Positions 36,500 through 45,706 of a DNA stretch of 64,000 nucleotides are shown here, in pieces; positions within the stretch are counted from its first letter, which is position 1; every line of letters begins with the position of its first letter. Below the pieces are notes generated by a model that made no database searches, was not told the origin of the DNA, and saw only the letters and a list, made by a program, of their open reading frames with translations. Source of the stretch: Devosia aurantiaca (lineage in GTDB: Bacteria; Pseudomonadota; Alphaproteobacteria; Rhizobiales; Devosiaceae); assembly GCF_011058215.1 (NCBI RefSeq), contig NZ_JAALFG010000001.1, positions 749,001 to 813,000 on the forward strand. Reading direction: 5' to 3'. The translations under genes and the position numbers were made by a program.

Positions 36500-37321
36500 T
36501 CATTTTCCCGCGCCCCCGAGCAGGCCGCGGACGAAGGACTTCTGGAACAGTAGATAGGCGGCCATAACCGGCAGGACCGACACTATGGTCGATGCCATGA
36601 GCGGGCCGTATTCAACCTGGAGGCTGCTGGCAAAGCCGGCAATCGCTACGGTTGCCGGGCGGGCATTGTCGCTGGTCGTCAGAGTGATAGCGAAAAGCAG
36701 GTCGTTCCAGATAGCGCGGCTCTGAATGATGGCCAGCGCGGCAAGGCCAGAGCCCGATGCGGGAAGCAGCAATTTCCAGAAATAAGTTGCCGGACCACAA
36801 CCATCGATCAGCGCCGCCTCATACATCGAGCGGGGCACCGACGCGAAGAAGTTGCGCATGAAGAAGGTGCAGAACGGAACGGCGTAGGCGGTGTGGACCA
36901 GCCACATGCCGGGGATTGTGTCGTAGAGGCCCAGCCGCTGCACGAGGAAGAAGAGCGGGATCTGCACGATCTGGAACGGCACCAGCATGCCGGTCAAAAG
37001 GATGAAATAAACCAGCTTGCCGCCGGTGCCACGCATATAGGCGAGGGGATAGCCGGCGACGGCGCCGATCAGCAGCGACAGGACAACGGCCGGGGCGGTG
37101 ATCAGCAACGAATTGAGGAAAGTGCGGCCGGCTCGACCGAAGGCTATGGCGTAGTTCTCCCAGTAAATCTGCGTCGGCAGCGTCATCACGCGCGTGATTT
37201 CGGCGGGTGATTTGAACGAGGTGAGGAAAGCGACGATCAACGGCGTCACGAAGACGATGGACATGCCGATGAGGACGGTGCGCGTCAGGATGGTCTGGCG
37301 CTGCTCGATGGAACTGCTCAT
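36500..37321 (-). CDS. Carbohydrate-type ABC transporter permease (MalG-like)
   Basis: A 273-residue inner-membrane permease with six helices. The EAA loop is YEAALIDGCGPATYFWKLLLPASGSGLAALAI (about residues 184-215). ATG 37319-37321 overlaps the upstream permease stop by one base (TGATG). It is the last gene of a minus-strand operon binding protein - permease - permease. Its ATPase is most likely the UgpC-type protein at 42541 in the divergent half of the cluster (inference). Confidence 0.9.
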   Translation of the reverse strand: MSSSIEQRQTILTRTVLIGMSIVFVTPLIVAFLTSFKSPAEITRVMTLPTQIYWENYAIAFGRAGRTFLNSLLITAPAVVLSLLIGAVAGYPLAYMRGTGGKLVYFILLTGMLVPFQIVQIPLFFLVQRLGLYDTIPGMWLVHTAYAVPFCTFFMRNFFASVPRSMYEAALIDGCGPATYFWKLLLPASGSGLAALAIIQSRAIWNDLLFAITLTTSDNARPATVAIAGFASSLQVEYGPLMASTIVSVLPVMAAYLLFQKSFVRGLLGGAGK

Positions 37322-38226
37322 CAATCGGCCTCGCTGTCCTGGACCCGCCGGGACATATAGATGATGTAGGGCATGATGATCACGCCGGCGATGATGAAGA
37401 GATAGACCGCAACAGCGGCAGCACGCCCCATGTCGAAGCGGCCGAAGGCAAGATCGTACATCTGCACGGCCAGCACTTCTGAAGAATAGGCAGGGCCGCC
37501 CTTGGTCATTGCCCAGACCACGTCGAATAGGCGCATGGCGTCAATGGCCGACATGCCGAGCACTATGATGGTGGAAGGCCAGAGCAACGGAAAGCTGACC
37601 TTCCAGAACACCTGCCAGGGCGTCGCGCCTTCGATGCGCGCCGCTTCGATGCATTCGGTAGGAATATTGCGCAGGCCGGCAAAGAAAACTAGGAACGCAA
37701 AGCCCGTAGTCCACCAGGCCACCGAGCCCATCAGCGACAGGTTGACTACATTTGGGTCACCAAGCCAGTTCTGGGCAAAGCTCCCGAGCCCGAGCAGCTT
37801 GAGAACAGTGGTGATCAACCCATTGTCGGGCTCGTACATCCAGCGCCAAATGGCGCCGACTGCAACGGCCGGAATGGTGAAGGGCAAAAAGAAGATGATG
37901 CGAAAGACCTGTTCGCCGCGAATGCCGCGATCAAGGATAGCTGCCAGCAGCAGGCCGAGCCCGGTGGGCACGATCAGCATGAAGGCGACCCAGATGATGT
38001 TGTTGAGAGCCGCATGAAGGAAGCGTGGCTGGCCGATCAGCACCTGGTAATTTTGGAGACCTACGAAGCGCATCTTGGGCGCAAAGCCGTTCCAGTCATG
38101 GAGCGACAGGTGGATGCTTGAGATAACCGGGTAGACGTAGAAGGTGACGAACAGCAGCGTCGGCAAAGCCAAAAAGGCGATGTGCGTCCAGTCGGTTCGG
38201 GAGAGACGGTGTGGAGACAGATTCAT
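37321..38226 (-). CDS. Carbohydrate-type ABC transporter permease (MalF-like)
   Basis: A 301-residue inner-membrane permease. After a short basic N-terminus the helices begin at IAFLALPTLLFVTFYVYPVISSI. The block SLHDWNGFAPKMRFVGLQNYQVLIG and the EAA loop EAARIEGATPWQVFWKVSFPLLWPS (about residues 194-218) are standard for sugar ABC permeases. It is cotranscribed with the binding protein upstream, from which it is separated by a hairpin, and the second permease downstream. Confidence 0.9.
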   Translation of the reverse strand: MNLSPHRLSRTDWTHIAFLALPTLLFVTFYVYPVISSIHLSLHDWNGFAPKMRFVGLQNYQVLIGQPRFLHAALNNIIWVAFMLIVPTGLGLLLAAILDRGIRGEQVFRIIFFLPFTIPAVAVGAIWRWMYEPDNGLITTVLKLLGLGSFAQNWLGDPNVVNLSLMGSVAWWTTGFAFLVFFAGLRNIPTECIEAARIEGATPWQVFWKVSFPLLWPSTIIVLGMSAIDAMRLFDVVWAMTKGGPAYSSEVLAVQMYDLAFGRFDMGRAAAVAVYLFIIAGVIIMPYIIYMSRRVQDSEAD

Positions 38227-38251
38227 CGGCTTTGCTCGCGGGACGGCAACG

Positions 38252-38282
38252 AAAAGGGGCGGCGTCGGGAGAGCGCCGCCCC
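38252..38282 (-). terminator. Attenuator-like hairpin between binding protein and permeases
   Basis: GGGGCGGCG (38256-38264) pairs with CGCCGCCCC (38274-38282), and on the minus strand the stem is followed by TTTTC. It lies 14 bases after the binding-protein stop inside the operon, so it probably lowers permease expression relative to the binding protein. Confidence 0.65.
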
Positions 38283-38296
38283 TCGTGAGGCTGAGC

Positions 38297-39565
38297 TTAC
38301 CAGGCGATGAAGGCGCTTTCTGCTAGGGCTTCCTGGCGCAGGCCTTCAAGGGTGGAGATCAGCTCTGCCTTTACAGTGTCAGAGGGATCGATTGCGAAGC
38401 GCTCGATCTGTACGCCGAATTCGGTGCCGAGATCGGTTGGCAGCAGGAAGAACAGGTTTGGCAGCACGGCATTGTTGGCCGAAGCTTCCGAGAACTGGCG
38501 CGAGAAGGTGGCGCCGGCATAGCCGTAGACCGCAGGGTCGACATTAATGTTGGGTGCCAGCGACCCCTTAAGGGTGGCAAAGGCAGCCTGGCCGTCCGTA
38601 GTGGTAATGGCCTTGATGAACTCGTCGGCAGCAGCAACCGAGGGACCTTCGGGAACAGCCAGGACGTCCATCTGGAAGATCGACTTGCCGACGGTGCCGG
38701 GGGCCTGGAACATGTCGAACCCTTCACCGGCCTTAAAGCCGGCGGTATCCATGTAGCCGGCAGCCCAGATGCCCATCATGAACATGCCGGTATTGCCGTT
38801 GATCAGGTCGTCGGCGGTCTGCGTCCAGGTCTTGCCGCTCCAGTTCTGGGCATAGCAGGAGACCATGCGGTCACGGTAAAGATCGAGCGCTTCGGCAAAT
38901 TCGGGGCTGTCGAACCCAAGCTCGCCGCGGGCGATCTGGTAGTAGCCGTCTTCGCCGACGACCGAGACCAGGGCGGCGTAGAAGTTGTAGAGGCTCCAGA
39001 AGGTGCCGCCGGCATTGCCGAGGGGCTGGTAGCCAGCGTCCCGCAGGGCGTCGCAGGCCGCTGTGAAGCTGTCCCAGTCGGTCGGTACGGCAACACCGGC
39101 CTTTTGAAAGGCTTCCTTGTTGTAGAACACGTTGTTGATCAACGACAGATCAAACGGGATACCGTAGGGCACGCCATCGACCTTAACGACGCGCTGCACG
39201 CCTTCGGGAAAGATCGCATCGCCATCGATGGCGGCCCAGGCGTCGGTCAGTGGATGAAGCTGACCGCCATCTGCAAAGGTCTTTAGCTCATAGGCCATTG
39301 AGCTTTGGTAGGCTGCTGGCGGACGGCCGCCGAGAAAGGCGGTCTGCAACTGGCGGCGCAGTTCTACGACATTGCCCGGGATGACCACGCCGGTGAAGTT
39401 GGCATCGTCGACTGAGGTGTTTGCCGCATCGATCAGCGCGTTCATGCCGGCCAGTTCCGAACCGGCAGCGTAGTAGTGCCAGACTTCCAGATTGTCCTGT
39501 GCCTGCACAGATGTCGCGCCAAGCAGCGCAAGGCCGAACGCGGCCAGCATATTGGATTTCTTCAT
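38297..39565 (-). CDS. Carbohydrate-type ABC transporter substrate-binding protein
   Basis: A 422-residue secreted binding protein with a signal peptide (MKKSNMLAAFGLALLGATSVQAQ) and the mature start NLEVWHYYAAGSELAGMNALIDAAN, typical of family 1 sugar-binding proteins. It is the first gene of the transporter operon and divergent from the ROK regulator at 39828 over a 262-base promoter region. The ligand is unknown; the divergent genes encode an M81 hydrolase and a GMC oxidoreductase rather than sugar kinases, so a sugar is not certain. Confidence 0.9.
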   Translation of the reverse strand: MKKSNMLAAFGLALLGATSVQAQDNLEVWHYYAAGSELAGMNALIDAANTSVDDANFTGVVIPGNVVELRRQLQTAFLGGRPPAAYQSSMAYELKTFADGGQLHPLTDAWAAIDGDAIFPEGVQRVVKVDGVPYGIPFDLSLINNVFYNKEAFQKAGVAVPTDWDSFTAACDALRDAGYQPLGNAGGTFWSLYNFYAALVSVVGEDGYYQIARGELGFDSPEFAEALDLYRDRMVSCYAQNWSGKTWTQTADDLINGNTGMFMMGIWAAGYMDTAGFKAGEGFDMFQAPGTVGKSIFQMDVLAVPEGPSVAAADEFIKAITTTDGQAAFATLKGSLAPNINVDPAVYGYAGATFSRQFSEASANNAVLPNLFFLLPTDLGTEFGVQIERFAIDPSDTVKAELISTLEGLRQEALAESAFIAW

Positions 39566-39795
39566 TTCCCTACCTTTGTGGCCGACGGCCTTTTCCCTCG
39601 TGAAAATAATCTTTCAACAAGAAAAAATCTGAACCAGCTGAACGATAGAGTCAACTGCTTGAGCAAAACTTCGCCATGCGATTTTTTTGAGCAGCTCCAA
39701 ACTCAGAGAAATTAAGGTGTTTTATGCCCCTGCACCACTAAAAACTTTCTGCAGGTATACTCCACCCATTGACCTGGGCTTGCAGAACATGTCTA

Positions 39796-39816
39796 TTTTT
39801 CTCTATTATAGAAAAA
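39796..39816. promoter_or_regulatory. Candidate ROK-repressor operator
   Basis: An A/T-rich 21-base imperfect palindrome (TTTTTCT ... AGAAAAA, 9 of 10 pairs) lies 11 bases before the ROK gene start, in the divergent promoter region. This is the usual place for an autoregulatory operator. Pattern only. Confidence 0.4.
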
Positions 39817-39827
39817 GGGAGCTGGGA

Positions 39828-40988
39828 GTGGATCGGTCGTTTTTGCGTCGTTATCACGCCAGCGCAATTTTTCATCGCATCCGCATCCAGCCCGATGTGT
39901 CACAGCGCGAAATCATCGAGCGGACCGGCTTCGATAAGTCGACAGTGTCGTCCATAGTCAACGAATTCATCGAGCAGGGTCTGGTCGAAAGACGGGCGAA
40001 GGTTTCAGCCTCGGGACGAGGGCGGCCGTCCGAAGGCCTCATCATTGCACCCGGGTCAGGGCTTCTCGTCGGCGTCGAGGTGGAGGCCAATGAGCTCATC
40101 TTTGTAGCTTGCGGCCTCGACGGCGCCGTGCTGGCTGAGCGGGTGCTGCCGTTCGATGGTCAACTCGCCGGGGTTGAGACAGTAATCGCGCACGGCGTCG
40201 ATGATCTCGTTCAAATGGCCGGATCGGAGGCGCGCGTGCTGGGTATCGGCGTGTCGCTGCCCGGCCTCGTGGATATGGATGGGGCACTCGTCCACGTACC
40301 GGCCCTCGGCTGGCGCAACGTCGATATTCTCGATCGCCTGACCCAAGCCTGTACGGCACCGGTCTATGTCGGTAACGACGGGCAGGCCACGGCGATGGCC
40401 GAGAACATGTTCGGGGCCTGCGTCGACCTCGAAAATTTCATCTACATGTTTTCTGGGTCCGGTGTCGGGGGCGGGCTGTTCCTCGACGGCACCATCTATA
40501 AGGGAGCCGGAGGCCTCGCAGGCGAACTGGGCCATATCAAGATCGTGCCACAGGGGCGTTTTTGCACCTGTGGGGCGGCAGGATGCCTCTCGGCCTATCT
40601 CAGCGACTCCGCACTGATCGAGGAGATATCGCGGCTCGGGCAGAACCGGCCGGCATCCTTCGAACACATCATAGACATGGCCGGAGCGGGCGACCCGATC
40701 GTGCTCAACGTGCTAGACCATGCCGGTGAAGTTCTGGGCTCGGCCATTTCCAGCCTCATCAACATCTTCAACCCGCCGCTGGTTTTGCTTGGCGGAGACC
40801 TGGCGACCGCGGCGCCCTATCTGTCGGGCGCGGTGGACAAGGCGCTGCGCCGGCTAGCACACCCTGCCATGTACAAGGCAGGCATCGTCAAATTTGCCGA
40901 GCCCGGCGTGGGCGGTCCCCGCCTCAGCGGCATCGCACTGGCGCTCGATGGCGTAACGCACGCTGCCGGCTCGCAAATCCTGCCCTAA
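39828..40988 (+). CDS. ROK-family (NagC/XylR-type) transcriptional repressor
   Basis: A 386-residue regulator. The start is taken as GTG at 39828, giving the family opening VDRSFLRRYHASAIFHRIRIQPDVSQREIIERTGFDKSTVSSIVNEFIEQGLVERR, a winged helix-turn-helix. GGAG lies about 7 bases upstream; a longer frame to 39687 crosses an A/T-rich promoter and is rejected. The sugar-kinase-like half has GELGHIKIVPQGRFCTCGAAGCLSAYLS with the ROK zinc-binding Cys cluster. It is divergent from the ABC operon and leads the mlrC-GMC genes, so it probably controls both. Confidence 0.87.
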   Translation: MDRSFLRRYHASAIFHRIRIQPDVSQREIIERTGFDKSTVSSIVNEFIEQGLVERRAKVSASGRGRPSEGLIIAPGSGLLVGVEVEANELIFVACGLDGAVLAERVLPFDGQLAGVETVIAHGVDDLVQMAGSEARVLGIGVSLPGLVDMDGALVHVPALGWRNVDILDRLTQACTAPVYVGNDGQATAMAENMFGACVDLENFIYMFSGSGVGGGLFLDGTIYKGAGGLAGELGHIKIVPQGRFCTCGAAGCLSAYLSDSALIEEISRLGQNRPASFEHIIDMAGAGDPIVLNVLDHAGEVLGSAISSLINIFNPPLVLLGGDLATAAPYLSGAVDKALRRLAHPAMYKAGIVKFAEPGVGGPRLSGIALALDGVTHAAGSQILP

Positions 40989-41019
40989 GAACTCGAACAT
41001 CCTTCTGGAAACCATCTCA

Positions 41020-42513
41020 ATGCGTATCGCCATCGTTGGCCTCTCGATCGAAATCATGTTGTCTTCCCCAGCGGTGACGGGTCCCGGCTCGCTGCAGCAT
41101 TTCGATGCCAAGCAGATGCTGGAAAACGACGTCTGGATGGTGCGGGGCATGCTGCAGCGCATTGCGGAGGACAGCGATGTCGAGCCAGTCCCGCTTTACT
41201 GGGCGACGGCCTTGCCGGGTGGCATCATGACGGCCGAGGCCTACGACCTGGTCAAGAGCCGGACGCTCGAGCTGATCGGCAAGACCGAAGCGCTGGATGG
41301 CGTGCTGGTGGTCAACCACGGGGCCCTGGAGGTCGAGGGGCTCGATGCCGATGCGGATTCAGATTTCGTCGGCGCAATCCGTGAGCTGGTTGGCCCTGAC
41401 ATGCCGATCGGCATAGCGCTGGACCTGCATGGCGATATGACGCCGGAGCTCCTGGCAGCAGGAACGGTATTTTCGGTGCTTCGAACGGCGCCACACCGCG
41501 ATGACAAATCGACCGGCTACCGCGCGGCGGAGCAATTGATCAAGGTGATCCGTACCGGCATCAAGCCCAAAAAGGCCGCGGTCAGCCTTCCCATCCTCAT
41601 TCCCGGCGAAACCGCGGTCACCTCCGCGAGCCCCGCGCGGGAGCTTTATGGCAGCCTGCCTCAACTCGATGCAGTTCCAGGCATGATGGAAGCCAATATC
41701 CTCGTCGGTTTCGCCTGGAACGACCGGCCATGGACCAAATGCACAGCCTTTGCGGTTTCGGAAGACAGCGCCGAACTGGCCCAAGAACAGGCGGTCAAGC
41801 TGGCGCGCAGCATTTGGGATGCGCATGAGCAGTTCATTCTTCGCATGGAAACTGCAGAAGTCGCCGAAGGCCTAGAACGCGCGTTGAACAGCCCGCAGCG
41901 GCCGGTCTATGTTTCCGATTCGGGGGACAACACCACGGCCGGCGCCGCTGGTGAGCTGACCACGGTGCTTCAGGCGGCTCTCGATCTAGGCGCCAATGAG
42001 GACATCATTGTCGCCGGCATTACCGCGCCAGAGACGGTGGCGAAACTCAACGCAGCCGGGGTTGGCGCTGATGTCGAGCTGATCCTGGGCGAAGAACATC
42101 TGTCGCGCCCGAAGACGGCACGCAGGGTCATTGCGCGCGTCGAGGCCTGCGGCGAAGAGCTCGACCTTGGTGGGTTCCAGCCCTATCGGTCCAAGGACGC
42201 GGCTTGGGCGAAAGTGCGGATCGGCAATGTCATCGCGACTTTCCACGCCCAGCCCATCGGGATCACTACACCCGAGCATTTCCAGGCCATGGGCATCGAT
42301 CCGGTGGCCCACAAGATCTATGTCGTCAAGCTGGGCTATCTGCACCCCCGGCTCGAAGACATCATGGCGCGCCATATCCTGTTGCTGAGCGATGGCACCT
42401 CGCAGCTCGACATGGCCCGCCTCGAATGGAAACGCCTGCCGCGCCCCACATGGCCACTCGATCGTGACTTCGAGTGGACGCCGGAAGGCAACATCTACGG
42501 CGACGCATCTTAA
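41020..42513 (+). CDS. mlrC: M81-family metallopeptidase-like hydrolase (MlrC-like)
   Basis: A 497-residue MlrC-family protein. Features are IEIMLSSPAVTGPGSL near the N-terminus, LDLHGDMTPELLAAGTVFSVLRTAPHRDDKSTGYRAAE (about residues 132-168, with candidate metal ligands) and VYVSDSGDNTTAGAAGELTTVLQAALD (about 297-322, the family's D-S-G-D-N block). MlrC was named for the last step of microcystin breakdown, but most members lie beside ABC transporters and act on unknown amides or peptides. The start ATG 41020 follows the ROK gene by 31 bases, and the ATPase follows by 27 bases, so the genes form one operon. Confidence 0.85.
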   Translation: MRIAIVGLSIEIMLSSPAVTGPGSLQHFDAKQMLENDVWMVRGMLQRIAEDSDVEPVPLYWATALPGGIMTAEAYDLVKSRTLELIGKTEALDGVLVVNHGALEVEGLDADADSDFVGAIRELVGPDMPIGIALDLHGDMTPELLAAGTVFSVLRTAPHRDDKSTGYRAAEQLIKVIRTGIKPKKAAVSLPILIPGETAVTSASPARELYGSLPQLDAVPGMMEANILVGFAWNDRPWTKCTAFAVSEDSAELAQEQAVKLARSIWDAHEQFILRMETAEVAEGLERALNSPQRPVYVSDSGDNTTAGAAGELTTVLQAALDLGANEDIIVAGITAPETVAKLNAAGVGADVELILGEEHLSRPKTARRVIARVEACGEELDLGGFQPYRSKDAAWAKVRIGNVIATFHAQPIGITTPEHFQAMGIDPVAHKIYVVKLGYLHPRLEDIMARHILLLSDGTSQLDMARLEWKRLPRPTWPLDRDFEWTPEGNIYGDAS

Positions 42514-42540
42514 ACCGCGTATCAGGAACAGGAACCAGCC

Positions 42541-43626
42541 ATGGCCGGTGTTACCCTCGACAAGGTCGTGAAGGCCTATAACCAGACTGTTACGGTGCAT
42601 GGCATCGACCTCGAAATCGCCGAGGGCGAGTTCATCGTGCTCGTGGGACCATCGGGCTGCGGCAAATCCACGACTTTGCGAATGATCGCGGGGCTCGAAA
42701 CCGTCACCGGCGGCGAAATCCGCATCGATGGCAAGCGTGTCAACGACCTGCAGCCGGGCGAGCGCGATATCGCCATGGTTTTCCAAAACTATGCGCTTTA
42801 TCCCCACCTCAGCGTGGCCGAAAACATCGTTTTCGGTCTCAAGCTGCGCAAGGTGCCCAAATCGGACATCGCCGAGCGCTTAAAGCGCACCGCCGAAGTG
42901 CTGGGGCTCGACGAGTTGCTTGACCGCAAGCCTCGGCAGTTGTCGGGTGGCCAGCGCCAGCGCGTCGCTATGGGGCGCGCGTTGATCCGCAATCCGTCCG
43001 TGTTCCTGTTCGACGAGCCGCTGAGCAATCTCGATGCAAAGCTTCGCGTGCAGATGCGTACCGAAATCAAGGCGTTGCATGCACGCATTCCCACTACCAC
43101 CGTTTATGTGACGCATGATCAGGTGGAGGCCATGACGCTGGCCGACCGTGTCGTGGTCATGAACAAGGGCGCCATCGAGCAGATCGCGCCGCCTGAGGAA
43201 CTCTATCTCAAACCGGCAACCCGGTTCGTGGCCGGATTCATCGGCTCGCCGGGCATGAATTTCTTCCCCTCCAGCATTGAGGACAGCGGCGAGGCGTTGA
43301 GCTTGCGCCTGTCCGACGGGCAAAGCCTCGTCGTTCCAGCGCATAGGGTCGACCTTTTCCGTAAGCTCGCCGGCAAGCCTGCTCTGCTAGGCATCCGTCC
43401 CGAGCATTTCGCGCTCGACCAGGGCCCGGTCGCCATCGATATCACGGCCGGGCTGGTGGAGCCTCTTGGCATGGAGACCTTGGTCCATTTCGACCTCGGC
43501 AATGATCCCACGGTAGCGCGTCTCTTGCCGCAATCCTCAATCCGCAGCGGAGCCAAACTGAGGCTTTCGGTAGACATGAACCGTGTCCATCTGCTGGATC
43601 CCGAAACCGACCTGGTGCTGGTCTAA
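42541..43626 (+). CDS. ugpC: UgpC/MalK-type ABC transporter ATP-binding protein
   Basis: A 361-residue ATPase: Walker A GPSGCGKSTTL (about residues 37-47), Q-loop FQNYALYPHLSV, signature LSGGQRQRVAMGRAL, Walker B VFLFDEPLSNLDAKLR, H-loop VTHDQVEAMTLAD and a C-terminal regulatory OB-fold region (about 235-355). It most likely energises the permeases at 36500-38226, which lack an ATPase gene on their own strand. It lies inside the mlrC - ATPase - small subunit - GMC - M24-like operon, tying that set to the transporter. Confidence 0.9.
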   Translation: MAGVTLDKVVKAYNQTVTVHGIDLEIAEGEFIVLVGPSGCGKSTTLRMIAGLETVTGGEIRIDGKRVNDLQPGERDIAMVFQNYALYPHLSVAENIVFGLKLRKVPKSDIAERLKRTAEVLGLDELLDRKPRQLSGGQRQRVAMGRALIRNPSVFLFDEPLSNLDAKLRVQMRTEIKALHARIPTTTVYVTHDQVEAMTLADRVVVMNKGAIEQIAPPEELYLKPATRFVAGFIGSPGMNFFPSSIEDSGEALSLRLSDGQSLVVPAHRVDLFRKLAGKPALLGIRPEHFALDQGPVAIDITAGLVEPLGMETLVHFDLGNDPTVARLLPQSSIRSGAKLRLSVDMNRVHLLDPETDLVLV

Positions 43627-43629
43627 GTT

Positions 43630-44019
43630 ATGAAGAGCGGCGATCCGGCACTGCTGAGAATGCTAGACCGAATCGCGCCCGATCCGGTGTTAAACAGCCG
43701 TGCCATGGGCGTGCCGGACTATGTTGCCGGCCGAATTGCGGCCGATCCCTCCGCAGCACAGCGCGTTGCGATCGGTGTTGATGCCTTCCTGGCTGAGCAC
43801 GACGTTGGCAGTTTGGACGATGCCGAGCTCGATGCCGCGCTTCAGACCATCACGCACTTGGACTGGTTTGCCCTCCTCGCCCGCTGGGCCGCTGAGGCCA
43901 TCTATGCTGATCCGGGCAACGGGGAAATCCCGATGCTCTGTCGTGGCAAGAAATTGGTTATGAGCACCGCCTCCCCGAAGGCCCGGAAGGTCCTCGCAAT
44001 GCACCTGTGGCCCCTGTAA
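43630..44019 (+). CDS. Small protein preceding a GMC oxidoreductase (gluconate-dehydrogenase subunit-3-like)
   Basis: A 129-residue protein starting 3 bases after the ATPase and overlapping the GMC gene by 13 bases. The size, position and the pattern ADPSAAQRVAIGVDAFLAEHDVGSLDDAELDAAL ... FALLARWAAEAIYADPGNG are those of small subunits that accompany GMC dehydrogenases (gluconate 2-dehydrogenase subunit 3 family). Unlike most such subunits it shows no Tat or Sec signal, so the pair would be cytoplasmic. The role is inferred from position and weak similarity. Confidence 0.6.
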   Translation: MKSGDPALLRMLDRIAPDPVLNSRAMGVPDYVAGRIAADPSAAQRVAIGVDAFLAEHDVGSLDDAELDAALQTITHLDWFALLARWAAEAIYADPGNGEIPMLCRGKKLVMSTASPKARKVLAMHLWPL

Positions 44020-45706
44020 GGAGGCCGGACTTTACCCGCCATTATGACGTGGTGGTCGTGGGCGCAGGAGCCGGGGGCGGCATCGTTGCCAGCCAGCTGG
44101 CCCTTGGCGGGCGGAACGTGCTGCTGGTTGAGCGCGGCAGCTGGCTCGACTATGCCAATAGTGGGCACCGCGATCATCTGCGCAATCACCGGAATGCAGT
44201 CTATGGCCACAATACCGGTCCCGACGCCGATGACGGTCCGCGTATCGTCGTCACGCCGGATGGCGTTGAACATGCCACGGCGCCCCACACCATCGCCTAT
44301 GGCAATAATGCTGCCTGCATCGGAAGCGGCACCCTGGTCTATGGCGCCCAGGCCTGGCGTTTCCATCCCCATGATTTTCGCATGGCGAGCCGCTATGGGA
44401 TTCCGGATGGATCGAGCCTTGCAGACTGGCCGATCACCTATGCCGATCTCGAGCCGTGGTATGGCTTGGCCGAGCAAACGATCGGTGTGTGCGGCCCCTC
44501 CGGCACCCTGCCGCATGAGGGGCATCGCAGTGTAGACCTGCCCATGCCCCCTTGCCCCGACATGGGGCCGCTCAGGTGCTTGCCGAAGCGGCCCGCACCC
44601 TGGGGCTCAGCACGACACAGCCGCCCATGCTGATCAATTCGCAGCCCCATGACGGTCGCGATGCCTGCATCGAATGCGCGAGCTGTCCCGGTTTCGCCTG
44701 CCCAAGCGACAGCAAAAACGGCACGCAGAACACAGTGATCCTTAAGGCTTTGGCGAGCGGGCGCTTGCATGTCTCAGCCGAAACGCTGGTCGATCGCATA
44801 ACGACAGAAGAAGCCGGACGCGTGACCGGTGTTGCCTTGCTTTGGGACCAAGCCGGCATGCGCCACGCCGCAACGGTCACGGCAGATATCGTCGTTGTTG
44901 CGGCAGGCGCCATCGAGACGGCGCGCCTATTGTTGTTGTCCGCCAATGCCAGCGAACCAAAGGGACTGGGCAACAATACGGACCAAGTTGGACGCAATCT
45001 CCAAGGTCACACCTATCCGACTGCCTATGGACTATTCGATCGTCAGGTCCATGGCGGCAAGGGTCCCGGCGTGACGATCGCGACGACCGATTTCGCTCAT
45101 GGGCTGCCCGGCGTCATCGGTGGCGCCATGCTGGCCGACGATTTCATCATGACGCCCACTGCTTTTTGGGAACTGGCATTGCCGCCGGACATGCCGCGCT
45201 GGGGCCAAGCGCCGCATGATTTCATGCGCCAGCATTATCGCCACGTTCTTGCAATCAAGGGGCCGGTCCACGAAATACCCAATCCGGCCTGCCGGGTGGA
45301 GCTCGACCCAGCCGTAACCGACAAATGGGGCCGTCCCGTTGCGCGCCTTTCCGGCGTCGTTCATGGCGAAACCAGCCGCACGGCCGCCGTCATTCTCGGC
45401 AAGGCAAAAGCCTGGCTCTCGGCTGCCGGTGCGTCGCGCATTTGGGGCTACACGCCTGCCCCGCGGCTGTCTTCTCATCAGCATCAGGCCGGCACCTGTC
45501 GCATGGGGACCAGCCCCAAAAACTCGGTGACTGATTATCATGGCCGTGTCTGGGGCCATAGCAATCTCTATGTCGCCGATGGGTCGCTGCACCCGACAAA
45601 CGGCGCCTTCAACCCTGCTCTGACCATCATGGCGCTGGCCTTCCGCTGCGCCGATCACCTGCTCAACCGGCTGGATCACCAGCCCGCATCGGAGACCCAT
45701 ATATGA
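44007..45706 (+). pseudogene. GMC-family FAD oxidoreductase, frameshifted as read
   Basis: The start is GTG at 44007. The first part has the FAD-binding HYDVVVVGAGAGGGIVASQLALGGRNVLLVERG and CIGSGTLVYGAQAWRFHPHDFRM. The frame is lost at CCCCC (44547-44551). In the next frame the protein continues LPRHGAAQVLAEAARTLGLS, a Cys-rich CIECASCPGFACPSDSKNGTQNTVI block, and the C-terminal catalytic region SSHQHQAGTCRMG ... LYVADGSLHPTNGAFNPALTIMALAFRCADHLL. One extra C would give about 566 residues, the normal size. Such enzymes oxidise sugars, polyols or alcohols with FAD. The 3' end overlaps the M24-like gene (ATGA). Confidence 0.85.

Noticed and set aside
39687-39827. Upstream extension of the ROK regulator
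   Set aside because: The extension is translated from an A/T-rich divergent promoter region with a palindrome; the family opening begins at the GTG at 39828.
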